Source: Seison nebaliae (Eukaryota; Rotifera; Pararotatoria; Seisonacea; Seisonidae). From it: DNA of 42,649 nt. The first letter of the stretch is position 1. Each line of letters begins with the position of its first letter. Positions 20,108 through 33,200 of this stretch are shown piece after piece. The notes beneath the pieces were generated by a model. That model made no database searches. It had not been told where the DNA came from and saw only the letters and a program-made list of their open reading frames with translations. A program made the position numbers and the translations under genes. Location of the stretch: the NCBI GenBank assembly GCA_023231475.1, contig JALJEE010000266.1:1-42649 (forward strand), written 5' to 3'.

Positions 20108-23100
20108 TGGATATAATAATTATTAGTTTATTCATATTCTTTTTTAACATATTCTGAAATAGTCTAAAATTCATTTTATTATTCTTCTTTTATGTGAATA
20201 ATACTAGACAGTTCCGATTGACGATCAATGACAGTTAAAAGTACCATGACCGGAAGAGTTTAGAAAAAAGTATAATTTTAAAAAATCACATCATATAACC
20301 ATTTCATTTGTGATTAATGTGCTATTAAAAGTTTATGCTTGAACACAGAAAATTCCACGCAGAAGTTGTTGTCAATAAAATTGTCGATTCCACTTTCAAT
20401 TCAATTTTCATTTATTTAATAGAACTAATAAAATTCCATTAATCACCAAACTAATCACTGTAAGTATGGAATGGATATTATGTACTTCTCTCATTGTACT
20501 TGAAAATTTAAATTTATGGACTTTATCGACGACACTAAAATAAGTTACTTCAACAACTCATATTGACATCGATTTATGGGCAGAAGGATAGTGAAATATG
20601 AAAAAGTTTTTGGAGGGAAGTTAATATTAATTAAATGAGATTTTCCAACTTATTTAAAAACATTTTAAATGTACCAACTAAAATTCAGTTTTTTCACATG
20701 ACCATATGAATGTAGCGAAGAACCGTCAAACAAAGAACGCAGAGAAACATTTCCTTATGAAGTCTATGTTAGTTCGTTCAAACAGTAACTTCGTTAAAAA
20801 GAAGTCAGAGATATAATCGATAAAAGAAACTGTTTATTAATTGACGAATTAGGTTAGTAAAAATATAATTAAAAAGTAGAATGTTCATACATGCATCTTC
20901 CAGGAAAGCTGAATGAAAACTATTTGATTTGATGAAGTGGAAAAAATATTTTTTGTACAAAATCTTAATTTATTCATAATAATACTGATAATTGTACTAA
21001 TAGTGTGGTGGAATGAATATATACTACAACGTTATGTCACATAAATTAAAAGGAATTGTAGTTTGATTCAATATGTATAATGGGAATTCTAAAATATTTC
21101 TCCGTTCTCTATGCAGTAAGTACGACAAAAAATGAGTTTGTACCAAACAGAACAGAAAGTAAAAGAGGAATATATATATAATAATTAGTTCACATACTTC
21201 ATAATATCTGTATAAGATGCAATTAATTATTGAATGAAAGTACAATATTTCTCCAAAAATTTAAAAGAAAAAAATATGTCAAATATCTGATGATGTAAAG
21301 GAGTATAATGTTATTAACATTAACTATGTCTGTTTCATATTTTTAAATATTCATTTTCTTTCATCCCTTCTTCTTATTTTTTCTCTTGGTGCTCATATGT
21401 CTCATTCACTTCGTCTATTTTATAGAAGTCATTTATAATGTTAAAATTCTGATTATCGAATAATAACTGAACTTAAATCGAAATTAATAAGTTGTATGGA
21501 GACCATAAGAATAATCATCATCGATTTCATCTCATATTATTTCCAATATAGTTTATCGTTAAACAATTTTATCTTATCTTTCTTAGAGGTTGTAAAGCTT
21601 AAATTAAAAATATGGAAATTTTACGGAAAAAATTAAATTCATCGAAATCGAACTAATCGTTATTTGTAGAGATGATTTTTAACAAATTTAAATTTTTATT
21701 ATAATCATGAACAATGACGTTATCTATGTATGGGGGAGAGAATGATCTCATTATGATTTCCCACACCAAGAGATAGACGATCATTTAAATAAATTTCAAA
21801 TTTTTTCTCAGTTAATGATTTCTTACCGGACTCATCCATCTCGAGAGATGTCCGAATTCTGACGTGTAATTTTGGTTAAATATTTCTCATTTATTTGTGA
21901 ACCGTTTGTGATCTTCTATCCAATCTTCAGGAATGTGAGGTAAGTAGTGTGTGAAAGAGAGAGAAGGAGAGTGGAGAGAGAGAGAGAGATTACCGATCAA
22001 ATCCATCTGAAAGATTTCATTGATAATTTCCCTCATTTCATTCTCACAATTCTCAATGAATTTCATTTATTAAAAATTTTACTATTTATTCTTCGTTATA
22101 TCCTAAAATCCGAGTATTTAAAGAGATTTTCTTTTAACCGAATTCTGCTAAAACTCGAAGCGGGAGAGTTTTAAGAGAATTGTTAGAGAACTTTCATATT
22201 GATCACCTTCCGTCCCATCCAAATTTGATTCAAGTAGCGCAGTTTCCATTTATATAAATATAAACGTCTTTGCTAATTCTTCACTGGTTGGAAGTTCCTT
22301 ATCATCATTCGCCTTTATTATTTATGTTTTGTTTCTTCTCCCTAAATTTCCTTCCAGTTTATTCACATTAATGTGTGGAATGATGATGGGGAGGAAAAGT
22401 CAGAACCGTTTATACAGAAAAATAGTTTTATAAATTCCCTTTTTTCTTCATCATTATCATTATCACCATCTGAATCATCTTCTTCGTCAGTCCACTACTA
22501 CTTATGTTCTCTTCGTCTAATCATTTATAATAATGATAATAATAAACATGAGTAGGAGGTGATATTAGACGAATGAAAAGAAACAATTAAAAAAAATTCT
22601 TTAATAATTTTCCTTTTTCACTTTTTATAGTTTTGGACTCTGATACTGTGATAATCTTGTAAACACTTTATTCTATTTTCCGATCTATTCTAAATATGTG
22701 AATTCCGATCATTCTCCCATCACATTTCTACCTTTTTTTACTAAAGGTATTGTCATGAGGACAAGGAATGATTTACCACATGATCTTTTCGGTCAAACAT
22801 TACATTTCTCAAGATATGATGTAACTGTTATATGTCACTTATTTTTTTTCGAAAATCCTTCAAAGAAAAAAGTCCATTTTCTTTCTCCTACCATCTAATT
22901 CGACGAGTGTTTATTTTGTGTGTTTTTGGAAGAATGGTTCTTCTTCTAATTGTCCAACGATAAAGATTTATTAGTATTGACAATTCGTACGATGACAACC
23001 TTTCTTGAATTTTGGACAAATGGAAAAATCTTCATCAAATTCGTAAGAATTCTAATTTTCTTCATTTTACCTGAAATTTTCTTCATTATGTTTTGTCGTG

Positions 23101-24590
23101 TTCTTCCTTCTTCATCAAATGATTATCATAAGTGTTATGATTGTTTCTATTTCGCTTATACTCTGCCTTCTCTCAAAGGTAGAACAGGAGGGAGGATGGT
23201 TAGAAATGATGGGTTCATATAATTCAGTTTGCTATTTCTCTGTCTTCCTTCATTTCGTCTCTTTTTCTATCTTTTATGATCATATTATTCACCTCAATCA
23301 TCATTTCTCGTTGACGTGTATATATATGGATGATCGGTGGGAATTATTTGAAAATAAATAATTTCACCTTATTTTTATTGGTGACATGATGGTGGTTGAT
23401 GTTGGTGTAGAGGAGAAATAAATCGATCGAATTTTTATTATTCGTTATTATTCTTTTTTTTATGAACGCCTCGCATAATTTGTTAGTGAGAATAATATTC
23501 TTGTCGGATCAGAATCGATTGGGAGTAGTACCAGTAGAGTGATGGGAAGGAATTTGAAGGGGAAAAATTAGGGAATTTGATATTGATTACGGTACTTATA
23601 TTGACAATATTGTTGAAAAGAACTAAAGTAAATAAATGAAAAGAAATTTTAATGAATAAATGAAATGTAATATTGATAATGTTCTTCTCTACCATCTACT
23701 TCTTTCCCTACCTGAGTTTGACATGCAATTCCATTGAATATATTAAAATTACCGTCCATTCCACTCATTCGTTGTCGTTCCTTCTCATCATTCGAGGGAA
23801 GATGGAAATTCTTTTCATTCATCTATTTGTTTCCATCTGTAATGAAGTTTAGTGAAGTTAGAATAGAGTTTAGTGAATTCATCAGTTAATCAAAAAATTC
23901 ATTCATAATCTGATTCTTCATTCATGAAATTTCTAATTTCATCTTATCTCTCCAATTGTTTATAAGAAATAATAGTTTATGTGAATTTTAGTAGTCGATA
24001 TTGATGTTTGTGTTTGTCTTTTGACACTCTCCTTTATTCCATTATCAGATTTCATACCAACAATAGTCATTGAAAAAAATGAAGCGAAATTGTCTCGAGT
24101 TTCATTTTTCTTTTTAGTTCGGATGTTTTAATAGATTGTTCTAATTATTCTCCAATTGTATTGTTCATCATACAATTCTTGACTGCTCTCTTACCTTTTT
24201 TTGTTTTTTTTTTTAAAAATTCATTCATCCATTAGAACATTCATCCATGGAACTTTGAGGGAATTTATTGTTGGATATTTTTGCGATGATATTTTTGTTT
24301 TATTTTCGATTATAATTAATCGGATATAATATTTTGTTTAATTATAATTATTTCTTTCAAGCAAATAGATCGTTTGTTGGAGATTGATCGATCTAATATG
24401 TTCGAATAATTATGGGGAGATATTAGTGAAAAAGAGATTTCGAAATAATATCTTTCTCTCATTCTTTGTTATTGTCCCAGTTTGGAGCAGGAATCACTAA
24501 ATTCATCAATTTTGTTAAGACATATTAACATTGCGAAGGTCGAACCTTTTTTGAAATATTTTCGAATTTTGAGGATAAAGTTCTCATATT
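20108..24590. other. 4.5-kb gene-poor interval, probable regulatory/5' untranslated DNA
   Basis: Only short, compositionally biased frames occur on either strand. The right half of the + strand is T-rich, as expected for intron or UTR sequence of a + gene. AATAAA at 20374-20379 may serve the ODR4-like gene. At 21938-21946 a textbook splice donor (GAGGTAAGT) follows a good acceptor (ATCTTCAG) by only 9 nt; this could be a 5' UTR microexon or chance. No RNA gene or transposon was recognised. Confidence 0.45.
21952..21990 (+). repeat. GA-rich microsatellite
   Basis: A purine run made mainly of GA dinucleotides interrupted by GGA and GTG. Such runs bind GAGA-type factors in some arthropods; nothing here proves that role. 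Confidence 0.8.
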
Positions 24591-26828
24591 ATGAGTATCA
24601 CTGGTCACCATCAAAATGACGGTGATAACGTTATATGCATTTCACGAATGAAGATGGCAAACGATCACGAACATGGCGATACGAAAGATTTGGGTAAGGA
24701 ACAGAATGGTCGAAAATCATCGAATGGCCGACGAATGGGAAAGAATAAGAATCGACGAAGATTCAATAATTTTCAATCGTCGAATGACAAATCTGAATTT
24801 CATTCTCAAATAGAACCATCATCTTATTCCAAATCCAATTCGAAACATACAAACAAGTTGAGAGGTGATGGAAAGAATTCTGCAATTTCAGTTGTAACAA
24901 CCATGAATGGAACGATGCCGAATCAGAATAGTCACATACTAAATCCGGTAATGATGCGTAATAATTTTGTTCCATCACCATTTGTTTCACCTACACCCAC
25001 AAATCAGTTTTATTATAATCCATATGGTTATCATGCCGGTAGTCATTTTGTACCTATTCAACATCCACCTCCAATTCCTTCCACCACTTCGATTCCACCA
25101 CCAGGACATAATTTACAATTTCCTAGTCAGTCACATAATCTTCTAAGTTATTCATATTCTGCTCCAATTTTCAATGGTCAACAACCGTTCCAGCAACCAA
25201 CTGCCGTTAACATTTCTTATATGGCTCATTCTCCCACTTATCCAGTTGAAATGAATTCTCACACTTTCACTAATGATAATAATAATCAGAGTTTGAATGA
25301 ATTCTCGTTAGAAACTTCACCACTATCATCTGCAATGAAATTTGATGAGAATGGGAGTTATATGAATTTCACCGAGAAATTGAAGAAAGAAGAAACTGAA
25401 GTCAATGAAAGAATCGAGGAATATGATTGTGAAAAAGTTAATTGTGTGGACGAAGGGAAAAAAGGAGATCGAGTTGACAAAATGAATGATAAGTCGTCAA
25501 ACTTCGATATTGATGTTAAAGATGAAAATAATGATATATCTAAAATAGATGACATCACCGAACGTCCTTGTCTCTCTGTTTCTTCTGACACTAGATTGAG
25601 TTCGAGGAAAACGCCTACGGACAACGTAGCGATTGGAAATTGTACAAAAGAGACCGAAATGTTAGTTGAGACAACAAATATTGTAACAACTGCAACAAAA
25701 TCGACTGATGATGAAAATTATGATAATTTGCAAATTATAAACCAATCAAATTTTTCGTCACTTCTCCCATCAACCTCATCTGCAACATCTTCCTTAATCA
25801 ACACTCGGGAGGAATCGTTACCGATTGAAGAAACGATAACTAGCACAAAATCAACCAAATCTTCCACATCAATATCATCATCTTCATCAGTTGATATTAT
25901 TGATTCGAAAAGGAATTCATTAGAATCGATTGAAACGAATCCGATATCTTATTGTAATTATTTACCGAACGATAACACAATATCGGAAACATGTTTGATG
26001 ACATATCCTCCAACATTATATTCGCCCAATGTATATCCAAATGTAACAACTAATCAGATATCACCTAACAATTTCAATTATTATTTCGTTCCACAAGTAG
26101 TATATGATCAGAGTACAACTGTTCAAACACCCACATCCACTATCCAACCACAACCATATGGACTACATTCTTCAATATCGTCAGAAACACAACATCTCCA
26201 ACAATATTATCCAAATCATTTATATTATTCGACAGCTGAGCAACAGACATCGGAATCCCTCTTACTTCCGATGGCACAATCACAAACACCAAATGAAATG
26301 CTTCATGAAGATAATGAAAATATGAGTAATTCCAATTCAACAATTACAACAAATGCTCAAATTATTCAATCACCGACAATGACTATAAATTCGAAAGAGG
26401 TTTCGAAAGCACAAAAGACAACCAGTTCCATGTATATCAAAGACAATGTGATGTATGATGAATCGAATAAGGATTCGGTCGTTTACACTGACCAATTGTT
26501 CCCTGGACAACAATTAATCGATTCGATGTATTCGCAACAACAAAACAAACAGGAGAACGGACATCAACAACAAACGTATTTCCCGATTACGAATGAGAAT
26601 AATTTGGAAAGTCAAACATCAACAAATCCAGTGCCATCTCAATCATATTATTACTTCCCGGATAATATGCCTCGCGTCTTCCCAAACAATTATTACCCGG
26701 CTTATTATTATACTCCTCCTCTTTTCGTCCCAAGTCAACAATATGCAAACAATTTCGAAGAAGTTAGCAATCAGACATCACCAACTGTTATTCCAATCAT
26801 TCCCCAACTGACAGTTCATAACGGTTAA
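24591..26828 (+). CDS. Large S/T/N/Q-rich, Tyr/Pro-rich disordered protein, unrecognised
   Basis: A 745-residue single-exon ORF from the ATG at 24591. A basic patch (GRRMGKNKNRRRF, about 46-58) may be a nuclear or RNA-binding signal. Residues about 127-215 are rich in P, Y and F (NPYGYHAGSHFVPIQHPPPI). The middle (245-450) is acidic and S/T-rich, and the C-terminal half alternates Q, Y and P (YYFPDNMPRVFPNNYYPAYY). There is no folded domain and the composition is prion-like. The ORF ends GGT TAA, but the same bases read as a donor G|GTTAAT, the type favoured in this window, in phase 1. The exon could thus continue by splicing; exons at 32509 and 33531 of the FNDC3 gene downstream accept that phase. 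A separate gene with its stop at 26828 is the simpler reading. An AATAAA lies at 27666-27671. Confidence 0.7.
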   Translation: MSITGHHQNDGDNVICISRMKMANDHEHGDTKDLGKEQNGRKSSNGRRMGKNKNRRRFNNFQSSNDKSEFHSQIEPSSYSKSNSKHTNKLRGDGKNSAISVVTTMNGTMPNQNSHILNPVMMRNNFVPSPFVSPTPTNQFYYNPYGYHAGSHFVPIQHPPPIPSTTSIPPPGHNLQFPSQSHNLLSYSYSAPIFNGQQPFQQPTAVNISYMAHSPTYPVEMNSHTFTNDNNNQSLNEFSLETSPLSSAMKFDENGSYMNFTEKLKKEETEVNERIEEYDCEKVNCVDEGKKGDRVDKMNDKSSNFDIDVKDENNDISKIDDITERPCLSVSSDTRLSSRKTPTDNVAIGNCTKETEMLVETTNIVTTATKSTDDENYDNLQIINQSNFSSLLPSTSSATSSLINTREESLPIEETITSTKSTKSSTSISSSSSVDIIDSKRNSLESIETNPISYCNYLPNDNTISETCLMTYPPTLYSPNVYPNVTTNQISPNNFNYYFVPQVVYDQSTTVQTPTSTIQPQPYGLHSSISSETQHLQQYYPNHLYYSTAEQQTSESLLLPMAQSQTPNEMLHEDNENMSNSNSTITTNAQIIQSPTMTINSKEVSKAQKTTSSMYIKDNVMYDESNKDSVVYTDQLFPGQQLIDSMYSQQQNKQENGHQQQTYFPITNENNLESQTSTNPVPSQSYYYFPDNMPRVFPNNYYPAYYYTPPLFVPSQQYANNFEEVSNQTSPTVIPIIPQLTVHNG

Positions 26829-29800
26829 TATCTTTTATCTGTTTTTTTACTATCACCGAATCGGTTATGATTAAATGTTTATTAAACTAACCGTTTACAT
26901 GGGAAATTTCCATTTCATAAAGTTATTTTCGATTTCGTTAGAAATTTTATGAAAAGATCATGATGTAAGCATTACATCCAAATGCTAATCGATTTTATCA
27001 TTTTTTGAAATTTAATTAATATTTTTCTACGGACATTTATTCCACTTCTTTCCCTACCGATGAAATTGCTTATCATTTAATTATCTCATCAGTTAAATCA
27101 TTGTTTACATATCTCATACATAAGCAATATTTTTCATCAATCATTCAATCTATCAATCAAATGATCATTCTTCTGATTTAATTAGAGATATGTCAGTCCG
27201 ATTTTCTTTTATGCCATATTATATTATTAATAATTAATTTTTTCACCATTCCAATATAATTCATAATGAAAAATACTTTGATTACATTTCATTAATTTAA
27301 GAAGTCTGAATTAACCAAACTAGACAGAACAGTATGAATTACCAATGTTGGACTTATTCTAGACATTAATGATGTGCATTTCTCATTATTTTGCTCATCT
27401 GTAAGACATAATAATGTAGTTGTAACGATCTTTATGACGTATGTTTCCGGAAATTCCTGACAATAAGAAACTACTGGATGTTTCGAAAGAATAATGGGAA
27501 AATTTATCATGATTTTAATGATTTTCGTCTATTTACGTTAATGAATGGAAAATGAGAGATATGGTCGAATGAGGGATGTACTGTAAAAACCGAAGTAAAT
27601 GGTGAAAGTTATCAAACCTAGAATATTAAGTGGAAAGTATTATCATATTAAATTTTCTATTATTCAATAAAAGTCTTCTCTTTCTTCCTCGTCTTTCCTA
27701 TTTACATCAGTCGTCATCATTTTATTGAGTAGAATTCACTTCAGTACTCATTCGGTTTTCTCTTTTTCTTCTTTTTAAGTTTTCTTCCATCATCATTTTC
27801 CTTATGCGCTTCTTCTTCTTCTTCACAATTTGACGTTCAACATCTTTTATAGTTTTAATGTTTCTTTAAATTCTTTTACTTCATGTCTCCCGTCATTCCT
27901 ATATTCTTCTTCATATTCTCTATGAGAAGATGTTTGAGAAAAGTACCACTTTAAATTATATGCAAATAATATACTTTCTCTCAAACTTTCTAGTCTTTTT
28001 CATTACTGTAGATGTTACGTGATAATTATGTAACACATAACTTTTCATATTACGATAACTTGTAAAACATTCTCTCATTGTTCTTGATCGATCTTGAATT
28101 AATTCAGTTCAATTTCAGAATTTCACAGTAAAACTTTTGTCGCTCATCTCTGATCAATTGTCCCATTTAAAATTTTTGACAAGTGTGCATAATGTCCCCA
28201 ATTGTACCTCCCACTCAATTTATCTATTATTAATCACCACTGAGGTATACTCTCTCAACCAATGTCTCACGATAATGACTATAGAGATTTTCGTTGAAAA
28301 TGCTTCTTATTCTTTCATCCATGCAAATAATCCATGTAGGCAGTTGACAGAAATAAGCACTAACAATTTCTTTCCTATTAGCTATTTTCTTCCTCTGTTT
28401 TCGAATGTTATAATCATTCATAAGAATGTTCTCTTTCTTCTTGTCCTCTTCGATTTTCTTCCTCTTTTTTTGCTGGTGTTTATACTCCAAAATGCAAATT
28501 ATTCACTTCATCATTGTAGTGTGCATGAATATTTTATGTTTGTAAACATTCTTTCCGAATCTTCTACAGAAACTGTACAAGTCACTCACTTTCTTTTTGG
28601 AGGAGACTTGTCTGAACTACTATTACCTACAAAATTCCCATTTATTCAGTCTGTTATTTCCTATAAAGCACTTTCTCTCCACTTTCTCTTCTTCATCATC
28701 ACCTTATTTACAGTTCAATATTATCGATTATATATATAACGAGGATGAGGATGATGACGATTCAGTTCTTTTTCCTCGGTCTGTCTCCTCTCTGATTTTA
28801 AACGTCATATAAGTAACATTTCTCCAGTTAGAAGGAGTGTTAGGAAGTTGAATAACAAAATTATTTTTAATAAATTCAGAAATAACTGATTTTAAATGTT
28901 TTCTTTCCAATTCGTTTATTCGTTGTGCAATTTGCTCAACTTTTTTTCTAAACCATGGATGTCATGCCTTCTATATTAAGTATAAATAATCTATATCAGT
29001 TGACATCATCTCATTTTTCACAACTATTTTTAACACTCGTTTGACCATTTTATTATTATCTAATCCCGAAAATGTTTTTGTTATTACGTAGGTATCTGCT
29101 AGGCTTAAATGATAATAATACATCGTAAGAAATTCAAATTATTTCTTTGCAATATAAATAGTTGGAATGAGTTATAGAATAATTATTTATATAATATGTT
29201 CTTATTTTCAATCGTAATTGCATAATTTGAAAAGAAAAAGATTTAATTTTTTAATATGACGATTACCTTCAAACTCTTTATTCAGATATTCAATCGACAT
29301 CAAAACATTGAAATGTTTCTTATCAATTTTGATTAAAATTGTTGTATTTTGAAAAAAAATTATTGAAATAATAAAAAAAGGAAGGGAAATAGAGAGAAAG
29401 ACACATAAATTTGATGGAGGACAGGAAGACTGATAAGATTCATTTGTGTATCGACTTCGAATTAATATTCTTCTATTTTTTTATGTATATCATGAGAACG
29501 ACATATCGCTAGAAAGTTGGGAAACCTTGAGAATCTTGCTAAACATCGTAGGTGGTCAGTTTCATCCTTGCCCCTACATATATCTGTTTTATATGATTAT
29601 TATATCTTATAATTTGTATAAGTATGTGTTTGAAGAAATAAAGATAACGACCTTCCTGATAGGAAGATGATTTATTTTATTTCATGACCAAAAATACGAA
29701 CAATGTGTGGGCGATAAGAATATTGGGAAATCTGATTGATACATTATTGGTGGACATACATGTATGTGTCACCGAATAAAGTCGTATTAAAACGAAGAAA

Positions 29801-30255
29801 TATATTCGGCTATTAGATGATATTGTTCGAAATGAAAGAAAGCGCACAATAAAATACTGATGTTTTTTTTGCTTTGTTTATTATTGAATTGTCCTTCCCG
29901 TTTGTTGGACGTGACAATTTCAAATATATATTCCGTTGGAATTCAATAAGAAGAGTAAGAATATTGAAAAATATTAGGGAGAGTTGAGTAATCAACAATT
30001 GTTGCCTATTGCCGTTGTTTGAAATATGAATGATTGAAAACTTTTGATGAAATTGTGAAAATTAATTAAAATCAACCATTTTTCCATCATCTCTTCTACT
30101 TCTTCATTCGTTATATCTGTTTGCTAAATATCTTATTTTCGGAACGTATTTAAAAGAAAGTTAGAAAGATAATTAGTTCATTTGTTTTATGGGCGAAAAA
30201 AACTGTGAATTGTCTTACCTAAAACTTCAGTTGGATCGACGAGTAAAAAAATCCG
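26829..30255. other. 3.4-kb gene-poor interval upstream of FNDC3
   Basis: No supported gene. The pyrimidine-rich part (27700-28800) lets long hydrophobic frames stay open, the longest at 28137-28739, but it lacks an ATG start and has no domain. A good splice acceptor (AAACTTCAG, ending at 30230) just before the FNDC3 start codon suggests that a 5' UTR exon of FNDC3 lies somewhere in this interval. Confidence 0.5.
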
Positions 30256-33200
30256 ATGCATGGAAGGGAAAATTCGGAAAATTGGATGGAAGATAATGGG
30301 AAGAGTTCGCATTGCCGATATAAGAAGAATATTTCTAACATATCATCATCACCATCATCAACTACATTCGTTAAATCGAATGTAAATGCGCTAACTAGAA
30401 CTTCATCTGAAATCCATTCATCAATTCCAGAAACTTCGATTTTATCTTATTCGACTCATCCATTAACGAACACAACATCATTCAAATCGACTATGATGTT
30501 GAAAGGAACAATATCCGATGGTGTTTCTTCTCATCATTCTAATGATGAAAGACAAAATAAAAATCGTTCTCAGAGACCCTTTAATCAACTACCGACAACT
30601 AAAGTGAAATATTTCCGAGATCTATTACGACAAAGATCTACTACTAATAATGAAATCAACAGCAATACGCATAATAGTAATAGTAATAGTAGTGTTAGTG
30701 GTGGAACGAATGAACATCCATACTCATTAGCTAAGACGACTTCATTAAATTTCCATAATCAAAATAATAAAATGAATATGAATATGGAGAAGCAGAATGT
30801 GGAGCAATCGACCTACGATGTCACATTTATACACATTGCACCAAATGCATCATTCCAATATTTTGATGGTGGGAAAGTGACTTCGATTAAAGGGCCCAAA
30901 ACATTAAAATTGGGATCGTGCGATGTACCGGTGAATGAGAATGGTTATTGTGATTCAATGGACAACATTCATTGTTATGACAACGAACAACAATATCATC
31001 AGAATGATCAAAATAGAAATAGTCTAACTAAAACGAAATCGTTGAATGTGGTGGATCCGAAGAATGAGAACGTTCAATTCATTCCTCGTATTCAACATAT
31101 CATCATTGACGAATTAGATGATAATGTTAATGGATATTCTGTAACTTCCAAATATATTAGTGATAATACTCTGCCATATGTGAAGAATAATGCATCATAT
31201 GATGTCGGCTATTTGGGAACATACGACCGACAAAAGAAACCGGTGAGGAAAGCGTTGTCGAATAAAGTGAAATGTCTCAATCAAACGAAAAGTAATAATC
31301 AATATAATCGACCGAAACGTTCATACACTCAATCGTTTAGTGATCAGAATGATCAATGGATGTTAGGAATGAATCCAATCGAACATATTGGAAATCATCA
31401 ATTCTATTCGATGAGCGAATTACAAAAATTATTAGAGAATTCAAATTCTGACCTTCAATTATCGTCCTCAACCGTTACCACGACAAAAACTACAACAGTT
31501 GCTGATCGATTTGTACAGAGTACTGGTAGTCTCACTAGTCAAAATGAGATTGTGAATTGTTCAAATTCCTCCACAATATCCTCTATCAAATCTTCGACGA
31601 ATAATAATATTCCTGATCAATATTATTCGTCTTATCACCATTATCATCCTCCCACTCATCATAATTATCAACATCATCATCAATACAATCAATCCACTCA
31701 ATCACATGATCATCATCATCATCATCACCAACATCATCATAACAATGATCATCATCTGAATAATCGACATCAATATCAACAACAATCAAGGAGAAAATAT
31801 AATCAATATTCACATTACAATAACAGTAATAATAATAATAATAACGTCAGCACAAATAATAACAATCATGGAGAGAATGGTAAGATTGGACTGAAAAGAC
31901 CAAAACAAGCCACGTTCGTTTCAACACCGGCATCTTCAATTTTGACATCTGGTGTCGATGTTGAGTCTCCTATATCATTCCATTCTATCACTTCCGAAAT
32001 GACGAATTGTAGCGACGTTGAAGATGATGAAATAGAAGGTAGTGATATTCAATTTGTAAGAATATTTGGTTTCAATCATTTCTTCTTCATCTTTACTCCA
32101 CATGTGAATTCTGGTGTCTTTTCTCTCATTCTTTTCCATCTTCTTCTTTGGTCTTCTTTCCACTATATAGTCAAGTTTTCTCTCTTTCTACAATTCAACT
32201 TTTGTCGTTCGTAAATATCGAGAAGCTTAAGGATTTGTGAATAAGTGGAAAATAAGTTTCTTTCTTCGAAGAAAATTTTAAAATTTTATTTGTCCTACTG
32301 AAATCTACCTTCGTTTTATTCATCTTTCCTTCCTTCCTTCCTTTCCTACTGGTATGTTGACTTGACATATTTGCTAAATCTTCTTCTGATATTATTCTTC
32401 TTTTCTTTTTTTCAATGAAAATTTTTTTATTCTTAAACAATTTGTTTTAAGAAAATTTCTTCATTTCCTCAAATTCAAAATTATCTAAAACTTTCTTCTT
32501 TTTTTCAGATAATCAACTATCAAATCAAACTGTTCTCCCAAATAAGTTGAATCAACCCACAAATTACACAAATTCCACTCACGATACATCACCGAATGTT
32601 TTGGAAAAGAATCAACAAACAGACCAACTCGATCGAGCATTATCATCAAACGCTCCCATCGCATTAAGCACATCAGTGGAAACATTAGCAAGTTCGAAAG
32701 ATCTCCCAATCACAAAGAGTAATGTCAATGCTTCTAATTCGATGACTCCCACATCAACAACTTCTTCATCGTCTACAACCATCATTTCATCACCTACGGA
32801 TAATAATATGGATGAAAATAATAATATGATGCATTATTTCCATCATACAGTCCCTAGCGATTCAACTCAACTCAATAATGTTTATTCGAATTGTAATTTG
32901 GGTGATTCAGTTTTTTACGTTTCTTCCCAAGCTCAAATGGATTCGATGAACGATCAACAATTACCTTCTATAGAGAATGGAAGTGAAGAGTTGGCTGTTC
33001 CAATGTACATTCCTGAATATCCTCCTATTATGGATCATAATGCACTTCAATATCCATCGAATTATTGTCCAGGTCAGTTTAAATATTTTCTCTTTTAAAT
33101 TCTGAAATATGTCGCTTATAATATGTCATTTCTATCTTATAATTCTATTGGAAAGTTATCTTTTTAATTTTAGTTGAATTAGAATTTTCATACAGTTCTT

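Noticed and set aside
28137-28739. 200-codon hydrophobic + strand frame
   Set aside because: It begins at TTG, has no domain, and lies in pyrimidine-rich DNA where stops are rare and T-rich codons mimic membrane segments.
32056-32061. GTAAGA as donor of the first FNDC3 intron
   Set aside because: It gives phase 0, whereas the next exon is open only in phase 1; the GTTTCA donor 13 nt further fits.
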